In this document: positions 25,477 to 35,000 of the stretch, in pieces
Position numbering within the stretch: the stretch's first letter is position 1
Layout: each line of letters begins with the position of its first letter
From: Chitinophaga sp. sic0106
GTDB taxonomy: Bacteria; Bacteroidota; Bacteroidia; Chitinophagales; Chitinophagaceae
NCBI RefSeq assembly: GCF_019219075.1
Contig: NZ_JAHUWJ010000003.1
Span: 248,001-312,000 of the forward strand
Length of the DNA: 64,000 nt
Direction: 5' to 3'
Notes under the pieces: generated by a model
Database searches by the model: none
Told to the model about the DNA's origin: nothing
Seen by the model: only the letters and a program-made list of their open reading frames with translations
Translations under genes and position numbers: made by a program

Positions 25477-26469
25477 CTATTTTACATATGCAGCATTCAT
25501 ATTGAGCGCTTTGATAATTTCCGTCATCATGCGGACTTGCGCTACATAGGTTTCCAATGTCCGTGTATCATTGACGCTGCTGAAAAGCGGCGGTATAAAC
25601 AACATTTTGCCCATTGGGTAATAAATACCAAAATAGGCCTTAGATCCCTTAAAAGAAAACTGCAACTTCTTGCCGGTTTGTTTTGTAAAATCCACCATCC
25701 TGTCCATCAGTGCGGGCGACAACATATAGCGCGTTTCCGTTTGATCGGTACCGTATACTTCAAAATATTTTTCGAAAGCTACATCTTCCAGTTTCACCCT
25801 TTGGTACCTGAGTTTTTCCTGACTCAGCTTTCCCAGCAGCAATGGCGCAAAATACTTAACCCCATCGGGATATACTAAGGTGTTCGAATCCGTGTGTTTC
25901 TGCAAATCGACTACAAAAAACACACCGCGGAAGAGGTCCTGCCAGGTCGGTTGCGAGTCCCCATCCTGCCGGTATTCTTCTGCCAGCACTTCGGCGAAAC
26001 TGAAGGCAGTACTGCCTATGGCGCCTGTCAACTCACCGGAGGAATAGTATCTGTCCGGGTTTCGGAACAAGGGAAAACCGCTTTGACTAAAATCATCCCG
26101 TGGGATGCCCTGTGTAGCGTTATAACTCAGTCCGGGCAGCATTTCCGGGATGGCCTTTACCAAAATTTCCGCTTTGTACATGTCCGCATACCCGCCCTGG
26201 TACAGGTATTTATAAATAATCTTTTTAATTTTTTTAGAGAGATATATGGCTGCCAGGAAATAGGCGAAAAGTAACAGCCCAATAGCTGCCAATAATATCT
26301 CCCCATCGTTTGTAATACGAAATTCGTGACTGTATACCTGTATTACTTTCCAGGTCAGCCAACCGAGGGCCGGCAAAAATACGGCCATCCAAATGCCAAC
26401 TCTCATCAGCACTTTTAACAGCAGTTTTTTGCGCAGGCCCTCCAGCACTAACAGTTTGGAGCTATTCAT
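25477..26469 (-). CDS. DUF3137 domain protein
   Basis: 330 aa. Two N-terminal membrane helices (about 24-45 and 60-82) are followed by a soluble domain (about 95-325) typical of DUF3137: YNATQGIPRDDFSQSGFPLF, SFAEVLAEEYRQDG, LVYPDGVKYFAPLLLGK and the ending AYFGIYYPMGKMLFIPPL. It lies 15 bp after the LemA gene on the same strand; LemA and DUF3137 genes are often paired. The function is unknown, and a membrane or envelope role is inferred from LemA. Confidence 0.85.
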   Translation of the reverse strand: MNSSKLLVLEGLRKKLLLKVLMRVGIWMAVFLPALGWLTWKVIQVYSHEFRITNDGEILLAAIGLLLFAYFLAAIYLSKKIKKIIYKYLYQGGYADMYKAEILVKAIPEMLPGLSYNATQGIPRDDFSQSGFPLFRNPDRYYSSGELTGAIGSTAFSFAEVLAEEYRQDGDSQPTWQDLFRGVFFVVDLQKHTDSNTLVYPDGVKYFAPLLLGKLSQEKLRYQRVKLEDVAFEKYFEVYGTDQTETRYMLSPALMDRMVDFTKQTGKKLQFSFKGSKAYFGIYYPMGKMLFIPPLFSSVNDTRTLETYVAQVRMMTEIIKALNMNAAYVK

Positions 26470-26484
26470 TCTTTTGCGGTGGTA

Positions 26485-27045
26485 TTAGGAATGACTAAAT
26501 AATCCCTTTGCGCTCAGGCCCTGCGTTTCGGCAGGCGCCGCTTCAAAAACCGGTTTGGGCTTATAGCCCATCAGGGAAGCGAAGAGCGTTCCAGGGAAAG
26601 ATTGAATAGCATTGTTGTATTCAGTTACCGCATTATTATAAAATCTTCTGGAAGCGGAAATGCGGTCTTCTATATCCGTCCAGCTCTGTTGCAATTGCAG
26701 GAAGTTGTTGCTTGATTTCAGGTCCGGGTAATTTTCCACGGCTACCATCACCTGGCGTAGTGCGCCGGATATTTCGCTGTTCAGCTTCAATTTATCTTCC
26801 GCTGAAACATCGTCGGACAGCGCTTTTGTACGCATAGCGGTGAGTTTACCCAGCACCTCTTTTTCGTACGACATATATGCCTTTACGGTATCCACCAGGT
26901 TGGGGATCAGGTCGTACCGGTTTTTTAACATGGCGTCGATACTACCGGTGGCGTTGGTCACTTCATTTTGCTTGCGGACTAATTTGTTGTAATAATATAT
27001 GGCCACTGCAAGTACTATGATGGCGAGGATAATGATCATTTGCAT
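26485..27045 (-). CDS. LemA family protein
   Basis: 186 aa. A single N-terminal membrane helix (residues 3-21) precedes the LemA motif YYYNKLVRKQNEVTNATGSI and DAMLKNRYDLIPNLVDTVKAY, a long helical bundle and NNAIQSFPGTLFASLMGYKP. It is probably anchored with the bundle outside the cytoplasm. The molecular function is not known; LemA genes often neighbour secretion-stress and membrane protease genes. It is the first of a LemA-DUF3137 pair. Confidence 0.93.
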   Translation of the reverse strand: MQMIIILAIIVLAVAIYYYNKLVRKQNEVTNATGSIDAMLKNRYDLIPNLVDTVKAYMSYEKEVLGKLTAMRTKALSDDVSAEDKLKLNSEISGALRQVMVAVENYPDLKSSNNFLQLQQSWTDIEDRISASRRFYNNAVTEYNNAIQSFPGTLFASLMGYKPKPVFEAAPAETQGLSAKGLFSHS

Positions 27046-27055
27046 GGTAATAATT

Positions 27056-27793
27056 TTAAGATGATTTTTTTACGTAAAACACCTGGCTGACTTTCATCAC
27101 ACCATTCCAGTACACCGTTTTCGTATAACCCTGAAGGTTAACCCACTCTCCTACCTTCATAGGTCTGGCGGCAGAAATTTCAATTTCATTTCCGTCTTCA
27201 TTCAGCAGCACCGCGTAGTTAGGGACATTAAGCTCCGCAGGTTTCTGCACGCTGATGATTTTACCGCTTACCTGGCCCATGGTGTTTTCATTGGATGCGC
27301 CGGCACTCTGGCGGGGTTCTTCAGTATTGAACTCCCGGATATAGTACACACTGGATAATTTGTTTTGACACACCTTTACCCCCCATTCTGCCCGGGTTAC
27401 TTTGATGTAACCTTCGTCCCCCAAGGGTTCCAGGCTGGTATAAATAATCTTTGAGCCGGTATTGGTAACGATTTGTCCTTCATCACCGTTGATGGCGCAG
27501 TTATAGCGGGCACGCGTGTAATTGCCGGTAAATAATGTAACTGTGTTCGCAGATTTTTCAATAGAGAAATAACTTCTGCCAGATGCGTCTTTTTTAAATT
27601 GCCCGTACACTACCACATTGCTGTTACTTTTTGGTGTTCCACCTTCCCACACGGCATCAGTGGTGGTATAGCTGCCATTGTACAGGTACTTGATAGAGGC
27701 GTTGGAATGGTAGCCGGACAGCCAGACTTTTGTTTGGGCTCGGGCATAGAAGGTCATCACCGTTACGGCGAATAATGCAATTAGTTTTTTCAT
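27056..27793 (-). CDS. Hypothetical secreted protein, 245 aa
   Basis: A signal peptide (MKKLIALFAVTVMTFYARA) is followed by a beta-rich part (25-150) with many Tyr, Asn and Thr. A C-terminal segment (about 165-243, GQVSGKIISVQKPAELNVPN then VGEWVNLQGYTKTVYWNGVM) reads like an OB-fold. It sits 10 bp upstream of lemA on the same strand and 20 bp downstream of another small secreted protein, so the three may be co-transcribed. I do not recognise the family; the OB-fold idea is inference only. Confidence 0.75.
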   Translation of the reverse strand: MKKLIALFAVTVMTFYARAQTKVWLSGYHSNASIKYLYNGSYTTTDAVWEGGTPKSNSNVVVYGQFKKDASGRSYFSIEKSANTVTLFTGNYTRARYNCAINGDEGQIVTNTGSKIIYTSLEPLGDEGYIKVTRAEWGVKVCQNKLSSVYYIREFNTEEPRQSAGASNENTMGQVSGKIISVQKPAELNVPNYAVLLNEDGNEIEISAARPMKVGEWVNLQGYTKTVYWNGVMKVSQVFYVKKSS

Positions 27794-27813
27794 GCGAATA
27801 TTTTAAGGACTGT

Positions 27814-28299
27814 TTACAAAGCTGTAAGGACCACCTGGTTGCCGGCGTATTTCTTATCAATAATAAGCAGGTGGCAATACCGGGAGGTAAACGACTGCGG
27901 TGCAGGGGTTGTTACCAGTGTATAGTTTACCTGCAATTTCTTTCCCACTTTGGTTAGTGATTTTACCCGGAGGTCTGCCACGTTATTGCTGCTGCCATTC
28001 ACCAGTGCCAATACCATTTTTTTGGAGAAGTCAATAGCAGTCGGATTTCCATCCTTGGTTGCCAGTGGTGCCATACCGAAAACCTGATCAAATTCCTGCT
28101 GCGATTTAAGTTGCATTGCATGAATGCCTTTTTCGGGATAGCTATTTTTTACATAGTAGTTTTTGGCAATGGCATAGGGTACTTCCGCACCTTTTTTAGG
28201 GACAACAACTTGTTTGGATGGCGAAGGAGAGCTGTGCTGTGCTTGTGCAACAGTGGCGGTTGCCAGCAGGACACAGCAAGTGTAGATGTATTTTTTCAT
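27814..28299 (-). CDS. Small secreted protein, possibly PrcB-like
   Basis: 161 aa with a signal peptide (MKKYIYTCCVLLATATVAQA), a low-complexity Ser/Pro linker and a compact domain at about 55-158 (SQQEFDQVFGMAPLA, IDFSKKMVLALVNGSS, VNYTLVTTPAPQSFTSRYCH). The DFSKKMVL strand and its surroundings recall the small PrcB C-terminal domain, which is the basis of the tentative name; no residue is decisive. It may head a transcript with the 245-aa secreted protein and lemA. Confidence 0.65.
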   Translation of the reverse strand: MKKYIYTCCVLLATATVAQAQHSSPSPSKQVVVPKKGAEVPYAIAKNYYVKNSYPEKGIHAMQLKSQQEFDQVFGMAPLATKDGNPTAIDFSKKMVLALVNGSSNNVADLRVKSLTKVGKKLQVNYTLVTTPAPQSFTSRYCHLLIIDKKYAGNQVVLTAL

Positions 28300-28435
28300 G
28301 GTCGTCGGTTGTAATTACACCATAAATGTGCAACGTGGCGGCGGATCAAAAAAATGAAGTTGGTAAGTACCGTGGAATAGTATACGAAAGGGGTGGCTGC
28401 GTATAGGAAATGATTCCGTAGGTCTACAAAACATT

Positions 28436-28462
28436 AAAAAGGCGCCCCCATTGGGAGGCGCC
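28436..28462 (-). terminator. Terminator after the GH18 chitinase
   Basis: On the minus strand, GGCGCCTCCC pairs with GGGGGCGCC (one bulge) and TTTTTAA follows; 30 bp past the chitinase stop. Confidence 0.8.
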
Positions 28463-28491
28463 GCGGGTCAAACTGAATGCTCACTATTCCA

Positions 28492-30303
28492 TTAATCTTT
28501 CAGCCTATAAGCCATATTGATGTCCGAGAGGGTAGCCATTAAGGTGTTTGGTGTGGGGCTGGTATTGCCCGATGCGTTGATGGAGAAGCTGTTGAGCGCC
28601 GTGCCGGTGGCTAGTTCGCCCGTGGCCGGGAAGTTGCTCACAGCGGCGCTGGTCTGCATTTGCACGTTATTTACCCATATGTGATAGGTTTGTACGCCCA
28701 GGCTAAAGCTCGTCCCGTTTTTCGTATATACGGTACTGTTAGTACCGTTGTTGCAATAGATCTGCACCACGTAGGTGCCTACCTTATTGAATACGGTGTT
28801 GTTAATCGTCGTATAGCTATAAGTGTTAGTGCGGTAGGATAAAGTGGCATTGGTACCGCCGTAGAAATCCAGTCGCATGGTACCGAACACGCCGGGGGTG
28901 TTCACTCCGGTGAGTTGGTTGGTATTATTGAAGGTAGTGCTGCTGGTGGTGCTGTAGCCGAAAGGAATGATAAGCTGTCCGTTGGTATTGGCAGCATCGA
29001 GGGCCAGCGTGAAGCTGAGCGTGGTCACAGCTTTTGCCGGATCTATTGCATACCAGGAAAACTTGGCAGGCGTGCTGGTACTGCTGGCGGCCAGTTTCAC
29101 TTTTGGTGTGGTACCGGGCTGGGTCTGGAAATAGCCACCGCTGTTGGCGGGCAGGAAAACGCGGCTATAGCCGTAATAAGGCGCCGGCAAAAATCCGGGT
29201 GTCCCTTTTACGGACACGGATTGCCTGATGGCGGTGCTGTCGCCATAAGTGACGGTGGCCGTGCTGCCGAGATCATATTTCCAGGTAACATACGGATCAT
29301 TCCACCCGTTGTTGCTGCTTAGTTTATCAGTGATAGCTTGTAGCAGGGACAAAGATCCGGATGCATCCTGCAGTACCTGCCAGAACATAATACCACCGGC
29401 TTTTTCCGCAGCCAGGGCTGTTTTGTTTTGAATGGTGGTGATGCCGTTGTAGTTGACAACGTTACCGTCTGTACGCCGGGTGGTATCTTTCCATTCACTG
29501 CCGGGGTAGGCGCTAACTATCTGGCTGAATTTCATTTCCCCTTGTGCGGTACCGTTTGGATAGTAGCCATAGAAAGGCACCCCTATCACCACTTTGGAGG
29601 CGGCGAGGCCGCGGTCGCCCGTCCAGTAGTTGAGATGCTGGGTGGCGTAACTGTAGGGCGAGTGCTCGCTGCCGGCCATATCATAGGCCATTACGTTGAT
29701 GAAGTCGAAGGCGGCGAGGCAGCTGTCGGTGATGCGGCTACGCGTCCACCAGGCAACTGCTGCGGTGAGCAGCTTGCCGTTGGGCTTCAGTTGTGCGGAG
29801 AGGCCGGTTACAAAGGCTTCATAGTTGGTATCGATGTTATCGCCTTCCAGGTCAACGTCGATACCGTCCACGTTGTACAGTGATACCAGTGCTATTACCT
29901 TATTGATAAAGGCAGCCCTGTTGGCGCTGGTGAGCAGGTTGGCGTACTGGCTTTGGTTGGAGCCACCGCCCAGGGAAAGCAGCACCTTCACGTTGTTGGC
30001 GTGCGCCTTGGATACGATGGTATCCAGGCCGGTGCCTTGTGAGGCGGGGAAGTTACCGTTTACGTCCGGGTTGAAGAAGGCGATGTTGATATGCGTGACT
30101 TTCGTAAAGTCGAATGCATTGATGTGATCTGCCAGTGTGGTGGTGTATTTGGGAAGGTAGGCGATGATTTTAAATCCCGCCGGGGCCGACAGCAGCTCTG
30201 TTCGCGCCGCGGATGGCTTATCCGTATTGAATAACTGTTGTTGCTTATTACAGGCCAGTACCAGTAATGAAAAGGCAACGGAGAACAAGAGTTTTGTTTT
30301 CAT
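28492..30303 (-). CDS. GH18 chitinase lipoprotein
   Basis: 603 aa from MKTKLLFSVAFSLLVLACNK at 30303; the lipobox LVLAC and signal peptide decide this start over the longer open frame. The GH18 barrel spans about 45-330, with SLGGGSNQS and the complete catalytic motif DGIDVDLE (Glu near residue 150), plus MAYDMAG and GVPFYGYYP. Residues 340-600 are beta-rich Thr/Ser/Asn-rich regions, probably a substrate-binding module. It should cut chitin at the cell surface. It is divergent from the LacI-type regulator and shares its operator region, so it likely belongs to the chitin regulon. It is a paralogue of the GH18 at 38196. Confidence 0.92.
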   Translation of the reverse strand: MKTKLLFSVAFSLLVLACNKQQQLFNTDKPSAARTELLSAPAGFKIIAYLPKYTTTLADHINAFDFTKVTHINIAFFNPDVNGNFPASQGTGLDTIVSKAHANNVKVLLSLGGGSNQSQYANLLTSANRAAFINKVIALVSLYNVDGIDVDLEGDNIDTNYEAFVTGLSAQLKPNGKLLTAAVAWWTRSRITDSCLAAFDFINVMAYDMAGSEHSPYSYATQHLNYWTGDRGLAASKVVIGVPFYGYYPNGTAQGEMKFSQIVSAYPGSEWKDTTRRTDGNVVNYNGITTIQNKTALAAEKAGGIMFWQVLQDASGSLSLLQAITDKLSSNNGWNDPYVTWKYDLGSTATVTYGDSTAIRQSVSVKGTPGFLPAPYYGYSRVFLPANSGGYFQTQPGTTPKVKLAASSTSTPAKFSWYAIDPAKAVTTLSFTLALDAANTNGQLIIPFGYSTTSSTTFNNTNQLTGVNTPGVFGTMRLDFYGGTNATLSYRTNTYSYTTINNTVFNKVGTYVVQIYCNNGTNSTVYTKNGTSFSLGVQTYHIWVNNVQMQTSAAVSNFPATGELATGTALNSFSINASGNTSPTPNTLMATLSDINMAYRLKD

Positions 30304-30447
30304 TTTTTGGTTGTTTTTAGCGTGAATACAAGTAACTATCTCCCTAAAAGGAAAACAGGAAGGGGTGATATAAATATGTATTGGGAAGACGTAATAGCCG
30401 TAGCTTTCCGGGGTTCCGGAAGTGGTTAACAAGAATTAACTGAAAAT

Positions 30448-30465
30448 TTCGTGTACGTACACAAA
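30448..30465. promoter_or_regulatory. Operator 1 of the LacI-type regulator
   Basis: TTCGTGTACGTACACAAA contains the perfect palindrome GTGTACGTACAC. It lies 58 bp before the regulator start and 145 bp before the divergent chitinase start. Three relatives lie before the SusC gene. Confidence 0.75.
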
Positions 30466-30522
30466 AATAATCCTTATTTTTATTTTTCCAAGAGCTGTAT
30501 CAAAAAAAACAGCTGCGTATTC

Positions 30523-31587
30523 ATGAAAAAAACAGTAGAATCGGCACCGGCGGGCGTAAAAGAAATTGCGAGGCGTGCAAATGTTTCGATAGGCACGGTG
30601 GACCGGGTGCTGAACAATCGCACCGGGGTGGCTGCCAAAACGCGGGAGCGGGTACTGGAGATCATCAAGGAGCTGGACTACCAGCCCAACCTGATGGCCC
30701 GGCGGCTGGCATCCAGGCGCACCTGGAAGTTTGCCGTGCTGATACCCAGCACGTCGTCTGAAACCGGTTACTGGAATGCTCCTCTGGCAGGCATCCGTCA
30801 GGCCGCGGCGGAAATACGCGATTTTGGTGCACAGGTAGAGGTTTTTCTCTTTGACCAAAATGATAAGCAGACTTTTACAGCCAATGCCAATAGCATTTTA
30901 AAACAGCAGTTCGACGGGGTGCTGTTTGCGCCCATGTTTGAAGAGGAATCGCTCAAGCTGATTAAAAAATGCAATACCAAACAGATCCCCTATGTGTTTA
31001 TTAACTCCGATATTGAAGGGCAGGAACGCCTCAGCTATATAGGACCGGATCTGTACCAGAGCGGCCACCTGGCAGCACATCTTGTTAATTATTTATTACA
31101 GGACCAGCAGGAAGTCCTCATCGTTAACATCTCCAAGGAAATGGACCTGCACCACCACCTGCTGAAAAAGGAAGAAGGGTTCAGGGCCTATTTCAGAAAT
31201 AATAAGCGCCCGGTAAAACTAAACAAAACGGATATACGACAAACAGATTATCACTCCGTTAAAACTAAACTCTCCAAACTCCTCCGGGAAAATAATATCG
31301 ATGTCATATTCGTAACTAACTCCCGCGTACACACGGTGGCGCGTTTCCTCGAGGAATCCGGGGACGTAAACATCCGCCTGATCGGCTATGATTTCCTGGC
31401 AGAAAATATTGCTTTCCTCGAAAAGTCGGTGATTGATTTCCTGATCTGCCAAAAGCCGCAGGAACAAGGGCATAAGGGCGTGATGGCGCTTTATAACTAC
31501 CTGGTACAGGGGCTTCCGGTGGAAGATGCGCAGCATATGCCCATTGATATTGTTACGCGGGAAAACTACCGGAACTATAGGAATTAA
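30523..31587 (+). CDS. LacI-family transcriptional regulator of the chitin locus
   Basis: 354 aa from the ATG at 30523; an in-frame GTG at 30451 lies inside the operator palindrome and is rejected. The N-terminal helix-turn-helix (about 12-60: VKEIARRANVSIGTVDRVLN, then RERVLEIIKELDYQPN) is of LacI type. A periplasmic-binding-protein-like sensor domain follows (70-350: FAVLIPSTSSETGYWN, FDGVLFAPMFEEE, SYIGPDLYQSGHLAA). It probably binds a sugar or sugar phosphate and the four GTGTACGT-type sites around it, controlling itself, the divergent chitinase and the SusC operon. The inducer is not known. Confidence 0.9.
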   Translation: MKKTVESAPAGVKEIARRANVSIGTVDRVLNNRTGVAAKTRERVLEIIKELDYQPNLMARRLASRRTWKFAVLIPSTSSETGYWNAPLAGIRQAAAEIRDFGAQVEVFLFDQNDKQTFTANANSILKQQFDGVLFAPMFEEESLKLIKKCNTKQIPYVFINSDIEGQERLSYIGPDLYQSGHLAAHLVNYLLQDQQEVLIVNISKEMDLHHHLLKKEEGFRAYFRNNKRPVKLNKTDIRQTDYHSVKTKLSKLLRENNIDVIFVTNSRVHTVARFLEESGDVNIRLIGYDFLAENIAFLEKSVIDFLICQKPQEQGHKGVMALYNYLVQGLPVEDAQHMPIDIVTRENYRNYRN

Positions 31588-31739
31588 TGTGTAAGGGTAT
31601 TGCCAGCACGGCCTTACTAAGGTCATAGCTTTTTTAAAGATGCACCTGGTATACCCAGCCGCAGTGGCACCAACGGAAACTCCGCATCTGCAGAAATTAA
31701 TTTCAAAAAAAATCCTTCTTTTTAATTTTTAGTTTTATA

Positions 31740-31757
31740 TTCGTGTACGTTAACGAA
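31740..31757. promoter_or_regulatory. Operator 2
   Basis: TTCGTGTACGTTAACGAA, near-palindromic (14 of 18 positions symmetric). Its first 11 bases are identical to operator 1. Confidence 0.75.
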
Positions 31758-31797
31758 AAATTCAAGAACTCCAGCGAGTTCTTTTTTACACAACGAA

Positions 31798-31815
31798 ACC
31801 GTTAACGTACACGAA
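31798..31815. promoter_or_regulatory. Operator 3 (inverted orientation)
   Basis: ACCGTTAACGTACACGAA. The reverse complement matches operator 2 at 16 of 18 positions. It lies 58 bp after operator 2. Confidence 0.75.
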
Positions 31816-31851
31816 CTATACAGGCAACCAGCCTGATTTTTTTACCAACTT

Positions 31852-31869
31852 TTCGTGTACGTTAACGTA
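31852..31869. promoter_or_regulatory. Operator 4
   Basis: TTCGTGTACGTTAACGTA, 17 of 18 identical to operator 2, 54 bp after operator 3. The near-constant spacing of about five helical turns puts all three on one DNA face. Confidence 0.75.
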
Positions 31870-32013
31870 AAATGAAACAAAAGCCTGGAACCACTTTTCA
31901 TCATTGCCGTCAACCAACATGTATTGAAAGAAAGCCCGTGATTACCACAGGACAAGTATTTATTGATTATTGCGTGTACAATTTGCAATAAGACAACCAA
32001 AATTACCACCGAT

Positions 32014-35000
32014 ATGAATGCTATTGTCAAACTACAGCACATAGGCTGCTGTGCAGCCGTGCTGACCTTATGCCAGTACTACGCTAACGCGCAGTCGCCC
32101 GGTACCATCAAAGGGAAAATAAACGATGAAAACGGTAACATCATTCCCAGCGCCAGTATCTATAATAAAAATTCAAGACAAAACAACATCTCCACTGCTG
32201 CCGGCCAGTACGCCATACAAGCACAAAACGGAGACAGTATTATCATCCAGATGATCGGCTACGACCGATACGGATTCGTCGCCAAATTATCCGGACAGCC
32301 AGTCAATATCACCCTCCACTCCCGCTCACAAAACCTGAAAGATGTAGTGGTTACCGCACTCGGCATCAAAAGGGAAGAACGCGAACTCGGCTACGCATTC
32401 ACGGAAGTAAACGGGGATGATATCAACAAAGCCAAAGAAACCAACGTCATCAACTCCCTCGCCGGTAAAGTGGCAGGGCTGGTGATCAACAGCACCGCAG
32501 GCGGACCTTCCGGCTCCTCCCGCGTCATCATCCGCGGTAACACCAGCATCACCGGCAACAACCAACCACTCTATGTAATCGACGGTATCCCCATGGATAA
32601 CTCCAACTACGGACAGGTAGGCGATACCAAATATGCCGAAGGCGTAGATATGGGAGATGCCATCTCCGCCATCAACCCGGATGACATTGAAAAAATATCA
32701 GTGCTCAAAGGCCCCTCTGCCGCCGCTTTATACGGTAGCAGCGCTGCCAACGGCGTCATTCTCATCACCACAAAAAAAGGAAGTAAACAGAAAGAACTCG
32801 GTATAGAACTTTCCAGTACCTCCACCATCGAAAAACAACTCACCAAAGTAAACGGCAACCAGTACCTCTACGGCCAGGGTAACAACGGCAACCTACCCCA
32901 GGACCAGCAGCAGGCACAAAATACCATGTTTACCAACTTCGGGCCCCGCCTCGATCCCAACGTCAATATCATCGGCTTCGACGGTAAAACCCGCCCATAC
33001 GCACTGGCAGAAAATAATTTCGGTAGCTTCTTCCGGACAGGCTCTTCTTTCAACAATACCTTGTCCCTCACCAACGCTACCGACAAATCAAATTTCCGCT
33101 TTTCCGTAGGCGACCTCCGCTACAAGGATATCGTGCCCAACAGTGATATCCGACGTGATAACTTCAGCTTCTCCGCAAGGTCCAAATTCGGTCAGTACCT
33201 CGATTTCGATGCCAGGGCCACCTACCTCAACGAAAGAGTGAATAACCGGGCCGGCCTCGGCGATGCGCCTACCAATGTAGGCCAGAACTTCAACGGCCTC
33301 GCTAATAATATCGACCAGTCCGTATTTGGTGACAACTACAAAACTGCCAGCGGACAATATGTAGAATGGGGCGGCGGACAATACCGCCTCAACCCATACT
33401 GGGTGCTGTATGAAATGTCGAACGTAACAATGAAAGACCGCCTCACCGGCGCTTTCAACGCCAACATCACCGTTAACAAACATTTCAGCATCCTCGCCAG
33501 GGCATCTACTGACATCACGTTCCTGAACTATCAGAAGTATAGTCCACCCACCACGCCACTGGCAATCTCCGGTATGATGAACACCCTCGACCAGAAATAC
33601 ATGACCAACCAGGCGGACGTGATGGCAACGTTTACGCATAAACTGAGTCGCGATATCAACCTCTCCGCACGCCTGGGCGCCAGCCTCAACCAGCGCCAGC
33701 GCAAAGGCACCGCCGGCACATTTTCCAACATGACCGTTACCGATGTAAAAAGCATCAACAGCTACCAGGATAAAAGCATCGAAGAAAGTAATATCCGCAG
33801 GGAAGTGCGCTCCGGCTACGGTCTGGTTACACTAGGTTATAAAGACTTCCTTTACATCGACGGTACCATACGTACAGACGCCTCTTCTACTCTGCCTAAA
33901 GGCAACAACGTATATACGTACCCGTCTGTATCCGGTAGCCTCATCTTTACCGATGCTTTCAACATTAAAAGCAATATCCTGAGCTTCGGTAAGCTCCGCG
34001 CCTCCTGGGCAGAAGTAGGCAGCGATACAGATCCGTATATGCTCGATCTCTATTACAGCCTCTACCCGCTGTCGTTTAACGGATCACAACCTGCAAATAT
34101 TTCTACTAAAATCATTCCCAATAAAGAACTAAAGCCCACGCGTACACGTAGTTTCGAAACAGGGCTGAACATGAAGTTCTTCAACGGCCGACTCACTTTC
34201 GATGGTACCTATTATACCAGCCGCTCCCGCGATCAGATCAACATTGTACCTGCACCGGTATCTTCCGGCTTTACCAAACAGATCATCAACGCCGGCCTCA
34301 TCACCAACAAAGGCCTGGAACTGATGCTCTCCGGTACGCCCATTTCCAAAAAGGATTTCAGCTGGGATGTATCCGTGAACTTCGCAAGGAATATCAACAA
34401 TGTGCAGTCGCTTGCGCCGGATGTACCCTTTATCACGCTCTCAGAGGCACGCTGGCTGGGACTCCTGGTGGCGGCTATGCCGGGGCAGCGCTATGGCTCT
34501 ATCATTGGCTACGACTATCAGCGCGATCTTAAGGGCAACATTATCCTGAACCCTACTACCCTGGCACCGGTACCTACTACGGACAGGCGCGTACTTGGCA
34601 AAGGCGTATTCGACTGGACCGGTGGCCTGACCAGCCGTTTCAACTATAAGAATTTTAGTCTCAATGCAGTATTTGATGTGAAGTATGGCGCCGATATCTT
34701 CTCCATGACCGACCTGTTCTCCGTTGTACGCGGCGCCAGCAAAAAAACGCTGCCTGGCCGCGAAGAATGGATACAATCCGAGCAGGAGCGACTGGCCGCC
34801 AAAAAAACTGCAGGTGAATGGAGAAGCATGGGCATGGTAAGAGGATACGTACCTGAAGGCGTGGTGCAAACCGGTACTGATGCGGATGGTAAGCCGGTGT
34901 ACGAAAAGAATACCCGCGCGGTAGACCCTTCCGTGTACTGGGCCAACTACTACTCGGATGGCAACGGTATTGCGGTACCATTCATCTACAAAGCCACTTA

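Larger units (their letters stand above)
31588..32013 (+). promoter_or_regulatory. Upstream regulatory region of the chitin SusC operon
   Basis: 426 bp without a gene. It holds three operator-like sites, a poly-A/T stretch (31700-31738) and a leader of about 140 nt between the last site and the SusC start. A weak GTAAGG/CCTTAC hairpin (31591-31617) follows the regulator gene. Confidence 0.7.

Noticed and set aside
30451..30522. An upstream GTG start for the LacI-type regulator
   Set aside because: The GTG is part of the operator palindrome, and the added residues precede a normal helix-turn-helix N-terminus.
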